Below are positions 7,472 through 16,176 of a stretch of 64,000 bases of DNA, piece after piece; position 1 is the first letter of the stretch; every line of letters starts with the position of its first letter. The stretch comes from Streptomyces sp. HSG2. GTDB taxonomy: Bacteria > Actinomycetota > Actinomycetes > Streptomycetales > Streptomycetaceae. A program made the translations under genes and the position numbers. The DNA is taken from NCBI RefSeq assembly GCF_016598575.1, contig NZ_CP066801.1:4316001-4380000 (forward strand), given 5' to 3'. Below the pieces are notes generated by a model. It was not told where the DNA came from. It saw nothing but the letters and a program-made list of their open reading frames with translations, and searched no databases.

Positions 7472-9165
7472 CGCGTCACCTCCGGCCGCTGCCAGCGGTA
7501 GCCGCGCGGCGTCACCATCCGGCCCGCGATCTCGCGGGTGGCGGAGTTGCCGACGGTCACCACCGTCAGCATGTCCACCACGGTCGGGTCGACCTCGGCC
7601 AGCGTCGTCAGCAGGCTGCTCTCGTCCGCGCGCGAGGCGTTGCGCACGACACCGACGGGCGTGGTCGGCGCCCGGTGCGCGGCGAGGACGGCCAGGGCCC
7701 TGGTCAGATGCCGGTCCCGGCCTCGGCTGCGCGGATTGTAGAAGGTCACCACGAGGTCGGACTCGGCCGCCGCCCGTACCCGGCGCTCGATGACCTCCCA
7801 CGGCGTGTGCAGGTCGGACAGGCTCACGGAGACGTGATCGTGTCCGAGCGGGGCCCCCAGGACGGCGCTCGCCGCCAGTGCGGCCGTCACGCCGGGCACC
7901 CCCACCACGTCGATGTCGTCGCCGGCCTCGGCCAGCGCGGGCGACGCCATGGCGTACACCCCCGCGTCGCCGCTGCCGATCAGCGCGACGGCGTGACCGC
8001 GCCGGGCCTCGGAGACGGCGGCCCGCGCCCGCTCCTCCTCGGCTCCCAGGCCCGACGCGAGGACCCGGGTGCCGGGACGCAGCAGGTCCCGGATCTGGTC
8101 CACGTACTGGTCGAGACCGACCAGCACCGACGCCCCGCGCAGTTCCGCGACCGCCCGAGGGGTCAGCAGGTCCCGGGCGCCCGGGCCGAGTCCCACCACC
8201 GCCAGCCGACCGCGTACCGGCCGGCGTGCCACGGCACAGGTCGCCCGGGCGGGAGATCCGTCGGCCCGCACCGACCGGCGCTTGGGCACCAGCAACTCGC
8301 CGCCGTCGACCAGCGCGGCGGCCTCCGCGACGGAGGGGGTGCCCACGGCGGCCAGCGGAGCCCGGGACGGGTTGGGCACCGCTACGCGCGCGAGGGTCTC
8401 GGCGGGGTGGGCGACCAGGGGAACCCCCATTCGCTCGGCCGCGGCGACGATCCCCGCCTCGTCGGCCTTGGCATCCACCGTCGCCAGCGCCGCGACGGAC
8501 GCCGCCGCGAGACCCGCCTCCCGCAGGGCGGCCTCGACGAGCGCGGTGACCTCGTCCTCCGAAACCCCACGGGAGGCGCCGACGCCGACGACGAGGGACG
8601 GCGGACGGAGGACGACCTCCCGCGCGGTCGGCCGCACCAGGCGATCCGTCGACCTGATGGTGTACTCGCCCGCCTCGGCCACCGGCAGGGGCGGCAAGGG
8701 CCACGGCGTGTCCACCGCCAGCGCGACGGGCTCGCCGTCCAACAAGGCCCGGGACACCGCGGCGAGGTCTCCCTCGACGGGCAGCCCGAGCGTGTCCAGT
8801 CCCGGCAGGCCCGCCGCGTCGGTGGCCGTGGTGATCACGGGTTCGGCACCGAGCACCGCCCCCACCTCGCCCGCCAACGCGTTGGCGCCGCCGCCGTGTC
8901 CGCCGAGCAGCGACACCGCGAACCTCCCCGCCTCGTCCACACAGACCACGCCGGGATCGGAGCGCTTGTCCGAGAGCAGCGGCGCCACCATCCGCACCAC
9001 GGCACCGGTGGCCAGGAAGCACACCAGCCCCTCGCACTCCGCGAACGCGGTCCGCACCGCGCCGGCGACGTCGCCCTTGTACACGCGGGTCCGGTCCGGC
9101 CAGGCGGCGGCCAACCGGTCCCGCGCCGCGGTGCCCGCGGCGGTGGCGGAAATCAGGCCGATCAC
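7468..9165 (-). CDS. cobJ: CbiG-CobJ fusion: cobalt-precorrin-5A hydrolase-like / precorrin-3B C17-methyltransferase
   Basis: This 565-residue protein fuses two B12 enzymes. Residues 1 to about 310 are CbiG-like: VIGLISATAAG start, GLVCFLATGAVVRMVAPLLSDK near 48-69, LLGGHGGGANALA near 83-95 and a C-terminal CbiG domain with LVVGVGASRGVS. Residues from about 320 are a SAM methyltransferase of the CobJ/CbiH type: RGRLAVVGLGPGARDLLTPRA, GSGDAGVYAMA, GVPGVTAALAASAVLGAPLGHD and VTFYNPRS. CbiG belongs to the early cobalt pathway and CobJ to ring contraction. GTG start (complement of 9163-9165) overlaps the cobL stop as GTGA. Such fusions are common in actinobacteria. Confidence 0.92.
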   Translation of the reverse strand: MIGLISATAAGTAARDRLAAAWPDRTRVYKGDVAGAVRTAFAECEGLVCFLATGAVVRMVAPLLSDKRSDPGVVCVDEAGRFAVSLLGGHGGGANALAGEVGAVLGAEPVITTATDAAGLPGLDTLGLPVEGDLAAVSRALLDGEPVALAVDTPWPLPPLPVAEAGEYTIRSTDRLVRPTAREVVLRPPSLVVGVGASRGVSEDEVTALVEAALREAGLAAASVAALATVDAKADEAGIVAAAERMGVPLVAHPAETLARVAVPNPSRAPLAAVGTPSVAEAAALVDGGELLVPKRRSVRADGSPARATCAVARRPVRGRLAVVGLGPGARDLLTPRAVAELRGASVLVGLDQYVDQIRDLLRPGTRVLASGLGAEEERARAAVSEARRGHAVALIGSGDAGVYAMASPALAEAGDDIDVVGVPGVTAALAASAVLGAPLGHDHVSVSLSDLHTPWEVIERRVRAAAESDLVVTFYNPRSRGRDRHLTRALAVLAAHRAPTTPVGVVRNASRADESSLLTTLAEVDPTVVDMLTVVTVGNSATREIAGRMVTPRGYRWQRPEVTR

Positions 9166-10397
9166 GCGGCGACTCCTTCTCTGGGGGAGCGGGGCCGGGA
9201 GCCCCACAACACGAACACGGGGTTGGCGGCCGCGAGTCGGGTCACCTCGCCGGGGAGCGGCGCCAACCGGGAGGACTGCAACAGCACCCCGTCGCACTCC
9301 CAACCGGCGTCGGACAGCGCCGCCCGCGCGGCGGGCACCCGGTCGAGAGCGGCCAGCCCCACGACGACCGCCCGGCGGGCCCGCCGGGCGCACTCGGCGA
9401 CGACGGCCGGCAGATCCCGCCCGCCGCCCCCGACGAACACCGCGTCCGGGTCGTCCAGATCGGCCAGCGCCCGAGGAGCCGATCCGCGGACCACCCGCAC
9501 GTCGACGCCGTGCGCGGCGGCGTTGGCACGCACGCGTTCGACGCCGTCCTCGGCGCGCTCCACGGCGACGGCGGCGGCACCGAGCCGCGCGCACTCCACG
9601 GCGACCGAACCCGAGCCCGCGCCGACGTCCCACACCAGGTCGCCCGGCCGGGGGCCGAGTCGGGCCAGCGCCAACGCCCGCACCTCGAACTTGGTGATCA
9701 TCGAGTCGCGGTGGGCGAACGCGGACTCCTCCAGCGCCCATCCCGCCGGTCCAGGGCCGACCCCCGCGACACTCCTCGCCCGGCCGGACGACCGCGCCTC
9801 GTCCAGGCACAACACCACGCTCACCTCGGGCCCCCAGTCGCGGGCGGCGGCGCGCTCGGGCGTGGTCCGCTCCACCCGCTCACCGGCCGTGCCGAGCGCG
9901 GTCGCCACGATCAGCGTCCGGGCATGCCCGCGCAGCGCGGCGCCCAACTCCGCGGGGCCGGCGCCCGGTCCGGTGAGCACCGCCACCTTGGGGTGGGCCC
10001 GGCACAGGTTCACCGCCGTTCGGGGGTCGCGGCCGTGGGCGCTGGCGACGATCGCGTCGTCCCACGACAGCCCGAGCCGGGCGAAGGCGGCGGCGACGGA
10101 CGACACTCCGGGGCTCACGTCGAGCGCCGTCGGGCCGAAACGTTCCGCCAGCGCTCGCGCGATGCCGAAGAACCCGGGGTCCCCGGAAGCCAGGACCACC
10201 ACAGGGCGCCCCCGGGTCACGTACCGTCCGATGGTCTCCAGTGCCGGGGCCAACGGTCCGAGGACCAGGGTGCGCGCCCCCGCGGGCGGCCGTGCGGCGG
10301 CCAGGTGCCGCCGGGCGCCCACGACCAGGGCGGCGTCGCCGAGCGACTCCGACGCGGGGGGCGCGCCGTCGGCCCCCACGCCGACGACGCGGATCAT
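9162..10397 (-). CDS. cobL: Precorrin-6Y C5,15-methyltransferase (decarboxylating) CobL (CbiE-CbiT)
   Basis: CobL methylates C5 and C15 of the corrin ring and decarboxylates the C12 side chain. The 411-residue protein has an N-terminal CbiE-type tetrapyrrole methylase half with VVLASGDPGFFGIARAL and DVSPGVSSVAAAFARLGLSWDDA, and a C-terminal CbiT-type class I SAM methyltransferase half starting near AHRDSMITKFEVRALALARLGP with the SAM loop VWDVGAGSGSVAVECARLG. The start ATG (complement of 10395-10397) overlaps the cobM stop as ATGA. Length agrees with the fused CobL family. Confidence 0.94.
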   Translation of the reverse strand: MIRVVGVGADGAPPASESLGDAALVVGARRHLAAARPPAGARTLVLGPLAPALETIGRYVTRGRPVVVLASGDPGFFGIARALAERFGPTALDVSPGVSSVAAAFARLGLSWDDAIVASAHGRDPRTAVNLCRAHPKVAVLTGPGAGPAELGAALRGHARTLIVATALGTAGERVERTTPERAAARDWGPEVSVVLCLDEARSSGRARSVAGVGPGPAGWALEESAFAHRDSMITKFEVRALALARLGPRPGDLVWDVGAGSGSVAVECARLGAAAVAVERAEDGVERVRANAAAHGVDVRVVRGSAPRALADLDDPDAVFVGGGGRDLPAVVAECARRARRAVVVGLAALDRVPAARAALSDAGWECDGVLLQSSRLAPLPGEVTRLAAANPVFVLWGSRPRSPREGVAA

Positions 10398-11212
10398 CCG
10401 CTCGCCCCCCGTTCCCTCAGCTCCCGGCGGGCCCGCGGGTCGGCCCTGCGGTGTCCGTGGAAGTGACCCGGGTGGTACAGGTGGGACCGGGTGCCGTGGG
10501 CGGCCAGCGCCGGTCCGACCAGGAAGAGCGTGTGCTTCCACAGACGATGCTCCTTGACCGTCTCCTCCAGTGTGGCGACCGTGCACGTGACGACCAGTTC
10601 GTCGGGCCAGGTCGCCCGGTGCGCGACGACCACCGGCGTGTCGGTCGGGTAGCCGCCCTCCAGGAGTTCCCGCACCAGTTGACCGCTGCGAGCGGCGGAG
10701 AGGAAGACCGCCATCGTCGTCCCGTGCCGAGCGAACGCGCGGACCTCCTCGCCGGCGGGCATCGGCGTCTTGCCCCCGCCGAGCCGCGTCAGCACGACCG
10801 ACTGGGCCACCTCGGGAATCGTCAACTCCCTTCCGGCCAGGGCGGCGACCGCGGAGAAGGCGGAGACACCGGGGACGATCTCGATGGGGACGCCGATCTC
10901 CGCGCACCGGTCCGCCTGCTCCTGGGTGCCGCCCCACAGCGCCGGATCGCCGGAGTGCACACGCGCGACCCGCAGCCCGCGCTCGCGCGCCCGGCGGTAG
11001 ACGGCCACGACGTCCTCCAGGGACATCACGGCGGAGTCCAGGATCTCGGCGTCCTCGCGGGCGTGCTCCAGGACGTCCTCGTGGACCAGGCTCGCCGCCC
11101 AGATGACGATGTCGGCCTCGGCGATGGCCCGGGCCGCGCGGAAGGTCAGCAGGTCGGCGGCACCGGGGCCGGCGCCGACGAAGGTCACCTTGCCACCGGG
11201 GGTGTGGGCCAT
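10394..11212 (-). CDS. cobM: Precorrin-4 C11-methyltransferase CobM/CbiF
   Basis: CobM adds a methyl group at C11 of precorrin-4 using SAM. The 272-residue protein shows KVTFVGAGPGAADLLTFRAA at its start, VARVHSGDPALWGGTQEQ, VPGVSAFSAVAALAGREL and LTRLGGGKTPMPAGE, all typical of CbiF/CobM. I used the ATG (complement of 11210-11212) because homologs start near MAHTPGGKVTF. The frame stays open upstream to a GTG at 11365 that overlaps the cobI stop as GTGA, which would add 51 Pro/Ser-rich residues; this is discussed as a finding. The 149-base gap to cobI is unusual in this tightly packed operon. Confidence 0.92.
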   Translation of the reverse strand: MAHTPGGKVTFVGAGPGAADLLTFRAARAIAEADIVIWAASLVHEDVLEHAREDAEILDSAVMSLEDVVAVYRRARERGLRVARVHSGDPALWGGTQEQADRCAEIGVPIEIVPGVSAFSAVAALAGRELTIPEVAQSVVLTRLGGGKTPMPAGEEVRAFARHGTTMAVFLSAARSGQLVRELLEGGYPTDTPVVVAHRATWPDELVVTCTVATLEETVKEHRLWKHTLFLVGPALAAHGTRSHLYHPGHFHGHRRADPRARRELRERGASG

Positions 11213-11361
11213 GCGTCGGGGTCCTCTCTCGGGGGTGGGATGTCGCGGGGAGGTCGGGGAGGGGTCCGCCGACGGCATCGACGCGTCCGGGGCGGGGGAG
11301 GGGCGTGCCCCCTCCCGGGAAGGGTCGACCGCCCCCGGACGCTCGCGGGGCTCCGAAGGGG

Positions 11362-12093
11362 TCACAGCTTGCCGCCCCTTCCGCCGCCCCGGGGGGCGGG
11401 GGCGATGAGCGTCGACAGGTACGGCAGCTCCGTGTCGCCGATCTCGGCCGCCGGGTGGATCGACTCCTCGGGGAGACCGAGAGCGGAACCCCAGACGGCT
11501 CCCTCCACACGTCCGGTCGCCCGCAGCGCCTCGGCCACCTCGGCCGCCTGCCTGCCGAACTTGTAGGCGACGACCGTGCCCGGCCCTTCCAGCGCCCGCC
11601 TGAGCACCTCGGTACCGGCGGTCACGGGCACCAGGGTCAACGGTTCGGTGCCCTCGGTCAGCACCGCGCCGGAGCGCGCCGCCAGATCCTGCATGGCGGT
11701 CACCCCGGGGACCGTCTCGACGCGGGTGCCGGGCAACGAGCGGACGACGGTCTGCGCCAGGTAGGTGAACGTCGAGTACACGTTGGGGTCGCCGATGGTG
11801 GCGAAGGCGACGGTGCCCCGCGACCGCAGCAGGTCCGCCACCCGCGTGCCCGCCGCGTCCCAGGCGGCCTCCCGGCGGGCCCGGTCGGTGCGCTCGTTCA
11901 GCGCGAACACCACCCGTAGGACCTTCTCCTCGGGGACGTAGTGCCGCACGGTCGCCTCGGCACGTCCTCGTTCGCCGGAGTCCATCACGGGCACCACGAC
12001 GACTCGGGCCGCGCGCAGCGCCTCGACCCCCTTCACCGTCACCAGCTCCGGGTCCCCGGGTCCCACACCGACCCCGACCAGCACGTTGCTCAC
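11362..12093 (-). CDS. cobI: Precorrin-2 C20-methyltransferase CobI/CbiL
   Basis: CobI methylates precorrin-2 at C20 with SAM to give precorrin-3A. The 243-residue tetrapyrrole methylase has NVLVGVGVGPGDPELVTVKG at its start, AFATIGDPNVYSTFTYLAQ, ETVPGVTAMQDLAARSG and VVAYKFGRQ. Length is typical for the family (230-250). The GTG start (complement of 12091-12093) overlaps the cobB stop as GTGA, indicating translational coupling. Its own end is followed by the only sizeable gap of the methylase block, before cobM. Confidence 0.93.
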   Translation of the reverse strand: MSNVLVGVGVGPGDPELVTVKGVEALRAARVVVVPVMDSGERGRAEATVRHYVPEEKVLRVVFALNERTDRARREAAWDAAGTRVADLLRSRGTVAFATIGDPNVYSTFTYLAQTVVRSLPGTRVETVPGVTAMQDLAARSGAVLTEGTEPLTLVPVTAGTEVLRRALEGPGTVVAYKFGRQAAEVAEALRATGRVEGAVWGSALGLPEESIHPAAEIGDTELPYLSTLIAPAPRGGGRGGKL

Positions 12094-13466
12094 GACGCTC
12101 GGCACCTCTCCACGAACCGACGGGCGACACCGGGATCGGCGGCCCAATGGGTGTGCAGATAGCTCGCGTGCACACCGCGCTGTACGAAGCCCTCCACGCG
12201 CCGATCCGGCCCCCCGATCCCCCACGCGGGAGCGGGCCCCGCGCCGGGTTCCACGACGGTCCTGTGGAACTCGTGCGCGCGCGCTCGGGTCCCGGCGCGC
12301 GCCAGGCAGCTGTCGCCGACGGCGACGGCGTCCCGGTAGCCGAGGGCGAGCCGTTCCGACATCCGGGCCCGGGCGTCGAGAACCCCGCACATCGGCCGGC
12401 CGTCCAACTCGCGACAGAGGTACAGCAGCCCCGCGCACTCGGCGGCGACGGCCCCGCCGTTCCGGGCGAACTCCCGGACCGCCCCCCGCAGCGGCTCGTT
12501 CGCCGACAGGTCGCCGGCGTACACCTCGGGAAACCCCCCGCCGATCACCAGGCCGGACGTGCCCGCCGGCAACGCCTCGTCGCGCAGCGGGTCGAAGGCG
12601 ACGACCTCGGCCCCGGCGGCGGCGAGGAGTTCGGTGTGCTCGGCGTAGGAGAAGGTGAAGGCGGGACCCCGCGCGACGGCGACCCGAACCCGCGACCCGG
12701 ATCCCCCCGGCGTCGCGGTGCCGGCGCCTGCCTCCGAGGCCGCGTCCCACGCCGTCCCGGGCAGGGGGCCCGCGCCCCGCGCCAACGCCAGCAGCGCCTC
12801 CAGGTCGCATCCGGACGACACGGCGTGCGCCATCGCCGCCACGGCGTCGACGGCCTCGGGGCGTCGCTCCGCGACGGGAACCAGCCCGAGGTGCCGCGAG
12901 GGTGTCGCCACCCGGGCGGTCCGCCGCAGGACGCCCAGGACGGGTACGCCCACGGACTCCACGGCCTCCCGCGTCAGCGCCTCGTGCCGGTCCGACCCCA
13001 CCTTGTTCAGGATCACCCCGCCGATCCGCGCCTTCGGGTCCCAGGACACGAAGCCGTGCACCAGCGCCGCCGCCGACCGGGCCTGCGCCGAGGCGTCCAC
13101 CACCAACACCACCGGTGCCCGCAGCAGCGCGGCGACCTGGGCGGTGGAGCCCAGCTCCCCGTGCCCCGCCGCACCGTCGAACAGGCCCATGACCCCCTCG
13201 ACCACGGCCACGTCGCAGCCACCGGCGCCGTGCAGGAACAACGGGGCGACCAGGTCCGGCCCGCACAGGAACGGGTCGAGGTTGCGCCCCGTCCGCCCGG
13301 TGGCCAGCGCGTGGTAGCCCGGGTCGATGTAGTCCGGGCCGACCTTGTGCGGGGACACCGACAGGCCCCGCCCGGCGAGGGCGGCCATCAGGCCGGTGGC
13401 GACGGTGGTCTTGCCGCAGCCCGACGAGGGCGCGGCGACGACCAGCCGCGGAGGCGAGGACGTCAC
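12090..13466 (-). CDS. cobB: Cobyrinate / hydrogenobyrinate a,c-diamide synthase CobB/CbiA
   Basis: This glutamine- and ATP-dependent amidotransferase amidates the a and c side chains of the corrin ring. The 458-residue protein has an N-terminal deethiobiotin-synthase-like domain with P-loop VVAAPSSGCGKTTVATGL near 10-27 and HKVGPDYIDPGYH near 41-53, followed by VVEGVMGLFDG. The C-terminal class I glutamine amidotransferase domain carries GGGFPEVYAGDLS and the nucleophile Cys in AAECAGLLYLC. Start: two GTG codons lie side by side (13469 and 13466); I chose the one overlapping the cobO stop as GTGA. Confidence 0.94.
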   Translation of the reverse strand: MTSSPPRLVVAAPSSGCGKTTVATGLMAALAGRGLSVSPHKVGPDYIDPGYHALATGRTGRNLDPFLCGPDLVAPLFLHGAGGCDVAVVEGVMGLFDGAAGHGELGSTAQVAALLRAPVVLVVDASAQARSAAALVHGFVSWDPKARIGGVILNKVGSDRHEALTREAVESVGVPVLGVLRRTARVATPSRHLGLVPVAERRPEAVDAVAAMAHAVSSGCDLEALLALARGAGPLPGTAWDAASEAGAGTATPGGSGSRVRVAVARGPAFTFSYAEHTELLAAAGAEVVAFDPLRDEALPAGTSGLVIGGGFPEVYAGDLSANEPLRGAVREFARNGGAVAAECAGLLYLCRELDGRPMCGVLDARARMSERLALGYRDAVAVGDSCLARAGTRARAHEFHRTVVEPGAGPAPAWGIGGPDRRVEGFVQRGVHASYLHTHWAADPGVARRFVERCRAS

Positions 13467-14062
13467 CACTCGATACCCCGCTGGCCCTTCTGCCCCGCGT
13501 CCATCGGGTGCCGGACCTTGGACATGTCGGTGACCAGGTCCGCGAAGTCGACGAGTCGGTCGGGCGCGTTCCGTCCGGTGATCACCACATGCTGGGTGCC
13601 GGGCCGGTTCCGCAGGACGGAGATCACCTCGTCGGTGTCGACCCACCCCCAGTGCATGGGGTACGCGAACTCGTCGAGCACGTACAGCCGGTACGTCTCG
13701 GCGGCGAGATCCCGCTTGACCTGCTCCCAGCCCTCCCGGGCCTTCTCCTCGTTGTCGGTCTGCGCGTCCCGCTGGACCCAGGACCAGCCTTCGCCCATCT
13801 TGTGCCAGGCGACGCCGCCCCCCTCGCCGCTGTCGCCGAGGACCCGAAGGGCCCGCTCCTCGCCCACCCGCCACTTGGCGGACTTGACGAACTGGAAGAC
13901 CCCGATCGGCCAACCCTGATTCCAGGCGCGCAGCGCCAGCCCGAAGGCGGCGGTCGACTTCCCCTTGCCCATCCCGGTGTGCACCACCACCAGCGGACGG
14001 TTGCGCCGTTGGCGCGTGGTCAGACCGTCGTCCGGGACCGAGCCCGGCTGTCCCTGGGGCAC
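13463..14062 (-). CDS. cobO: Cob(I)yrinic acid a,c-diamide adenosyltransferase CobO/BtuR
   Basis: CobO transfers the 5'-deoxyadenosyl group of ATP to the cobalt of the corrinoid, forming the upper ligand. The 199-residue protein has the BtuR/CobO P-loop VVVHTGMGKGKSTAAFGLALRA near 25-46, the conserved VFQFVKSAKWRVGEE, and YVLDEFAYPMHWGW near 127-140. C-terminal VITGRNAPDRLVDFADLVTDM is also typical. The start GTG (complement of 14060-14062) shares one base with the TAG stop of the upstream chelatase gene. Normal length for the family. Confidence 0.95.
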   Translation of the reverse strand: MPQGQPGSVPDDGLTTRQRRNRPLVVVHTGMGKGKSTAAFGLALRAWNQGWPIGVFQFVKSAKWRVGEERALRVLGDSGEGGGVAWHKMGEGWSWVQRDAQTDNEEKAREGWEQVKRDLAAETYRLYVLDEFAYPMHWGWVDTDEVISVLRNRPGTQHVVITGRNAPDRLVDFADLVTDMSKVRHPMDAGQKGQRGIEW

Positions 14063-16176
14063 TAGGCCACCCTCCTCGACTCGTCGCCGCGTACGTCGCG
14101 GACCAGACCGGCGATCGACTCCGCCCTCAGTTCCTCCAGCGTCACGGCCGGGCCGCCCAGGTGGTCGGCGAGCGTTCCCGCCAGCCCCAGGCGCACCGGG
14201 CCCGCCTCGCAGTCGACGACGACCGAGGCGACACCCTCCGCCGCGAACCGGCGCGCGGCGAGCGCCGCCGCGCCCGTCGGCCCGGCACCGGCCCGGCCCG
14301 AAGCCCCGTCGGCGGCCCCCCGCGTAGCCGGCCCCCCGTGGGTGGCCCGCCCGTCCGTCACGACCACCAACAACGCCCGCCGCGACGGGTCGCGCAACCG
14401 CTCCACGCGCAGCACGTCGTGGGCCCTGAGCAGGCCCGCCGCCAAGGGCGTCCGCCCTCCCGTGGGCAGGGTTGCCAGCCGCGCCGCGGCGGCGTCCACC
14501 GAGGACGTCGGCGGCAACGCGACCTCCGCCGTCGAGCCGCGGAACGTCACCAGCCCCACCTTGTCGCGTCGCTGGTACGCGTCGAGCAGGAGGGACAGCA
14601 CGGCCCCCTTGACCGCGCCCATGCGCTGCCGGGCGGCCATCGACCCGGAGGCGTCCACCACGAACAGCACGAGGTTGGACTCGTGCCCTTCGAGGACCGC
14701 CTGGCGGAGATCGTCGCGGCGCACCAGCAGCCCCGGGCCCTTCCGGCCCCGCGCCCGCTGGTGGGGCGCCGCCGCCCGCACCGTCGCCGCCAGGTGCAGC
14801 CGGGTCAGGGCTCCCCGGGGACGGCGCGCCCCGGTCGTCCGGCCGCGTTCGGTGCGGGCCCTCGACCGTCGACCCGAGGACCCCGCGCCGACACCGGGCA
14901 CCCTCAGCACCCGTGCCCGGAACGGTTCCGAGGCCTGCGCGGCGGGCCGTTCACCCGCCCCCGCGGGCCTGGCCTCGCCGGTGCCGCCCGGCTCGGCCGA
15001 GGGCGCCGCCTCCCCGGTGTCCGAATCCGCGGCGTCGGCACCCGAGCCGTCGCCCCCGCCCGGAGCGGGTGGACGGCCGCCGCCCCCGCCGGGCCCGTCC
15101 GGATCGGGCTCGTCGTCGCCGTCTCCCTCGTCGCCCTCCGTCTCGCGGCGCTCGCCCCCGTCCCCGTCCCCGAACTCGCGCAGTGTCTCGTCGAGGCGGT
15201 CCTCGTCCAACCCCGGGGCGTCGAAGGGGTTGCGCCGCCGACGGTGGGGCAGCGCCAACAGCGCCGCCCGCCGCACGTCCTCGGCGAGCACCCGGTCGCG
15301 TCCCGCCCACGCCGCCAGGGCGGTGGCGGTGCGCGCCATCACGATGTCCGCGCGCATGCCGTCCACTTCGAACGCCGCGCAGGTCGCGGCGATCTGCCGC
15401 AGCGCGCCGTCGCCGAGGCCCACCCGGGGCAGGAGCTCCCTGGCCGCGCCGATCCGGCCCCGCACCGCCTCCTCCTCCGAGGCCCACCGGGCGGCGAACC
15501 CGTCCGGGTCGGCGTCGTAGGCGAGTCGCCGCCGCACCACCTCCACTCGCTCGTCCGGCTCACGGGAGGCCGTCACCTCGACGGTCAGCCCGAAGCGGTC
15601 CAGGAGCTGGGGCCGAAGCTCCCCCTCCTCCGGGTTCATGGTCCCCACGAGCAGGAACCGGGCGGCGTGTCGGACCGACACACCTTCGCGCTCCACGTAC
15701 GAGGCGCCCATCGCGGCGGCGTCCAGGAGCAGGTCGACCAGGTGGTCGTGGAGCAGGTTGACCTCGTCGACGTACAGGATGCCGCGGTGCGCGTCGGCCA
15801 ACAGCCCCGGCTCGAAGGCCTTGACGCCCTCGGCCAGCGCCCGCTCGATGTCCAGGGCGCCGACCAGGCGGTCCTCGGAGGCGCCCACCGGGAGCTCGAC
15901 CATGCGGGCGGCCCGATCGGCGACCGGGCCCGCCTCGTGCGGACCGTCCGGGCACCGCGGCTCCGGCGCCTCGGGGTCGCAGGAGAAGCGACAGCCGGGC
16001 ACCACCGACACCCCCGGCAGCAGCGCCGACAGCGCGCGCACCGCCGTCGACTTGGCGGTGCCCTTCTCTCCGCGCACCAACACCCCGCCGACCGCCGGGG
16101 ACACGGCGTTCAACACCAGCGCCAGACGCAGGTCGTCCTGCCCCACGAGGGCCGTGAACGGATAGGGAACGGTCAC
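14062..16176 (-). CDS. Putative cobalt/magnesium chelatase subunits I and D fused (ChlI-ChlD / CobS-CobT-like)
   Basis: This AAA+ plus VWA protein probably serves as the ATPase partner of CobN in cobalt insertion into hydrogenobyrinate a,c-diamide. Residues 1 to about 330 are a ChlI-like AAA+ domain with Walker A GEKGTAKST at 36-44, Walker B ILYVDEVN at 133-140 and a conserved VGTMNPEEGELRPQLLDRFG at 177-196. Residues about 336-420 are an acidic Gly/Asp/Glu/Pro linker, as in ChlD. The C-terminal VWA domain has the MIDAS motif DASGSM at 508-513. The 704-residue length fits actinobacterial fused chelatase subunits. GTG start (complement of 16174-16176) overlaps the cobN stop. Confidence 0.91.
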   Translation of the reverse strand: MTVPYPFTALVGQDDLRLALVLNAVSPAVGGVLVRGEKGTAKSTAVRALSALLPGVSVVPGCRFSCDPEAPEPRCPDGPHEAGPVADRAARMVELPVGASEDRLVGALDIERALAEGVKAFEPGLLADAHRGILYVDEVNLLHDHLVDLLLDAAAMGASYVEREGVSVRHAARFLLVGTMNPEEGELRPQLLDRFGLTVEVTASREPDERVEVVRRRLAYDADPDGFAARWASEEEAVRGRIGAARELLPRVGLGDGALRQIAATCAAFEVDGMRADIVMARTATALAAWAGRDRVLAEDVRRAALLALPHRRRRNPFDAPGLDEDRLDETLREFGDGDGGERRETEGDEGDGDDEPDPDGPGGGGGRPPAPGGGDGSGADAADSDTGEAAPSAEPGGTGEARPAGAGERPAAQASEPFRARVLRVPGVGAGSSGRRSRARTERGRTTGARRPRGALTRLHLAATVRAAAPHQRARGRKGPGLLVRRDDLRQAVLEGHESNLVLFVVDASGSMAARQRMGAVKGAVLSLLLDAYQRRDKVGLVTFRGSTAEVALPPTSSVDAAAARLATLPTGGRTPLAAGLLRAHDVLRVERLRDPSRRALLVVVTDGRATHGGPATRGAADGASGRAGAGPTGAAALAARRFAAEGVASVVVDCEAGPVRLGLAGTLADHLGGPAVTLEELRAESIAGLVRDVRGDESRRVA

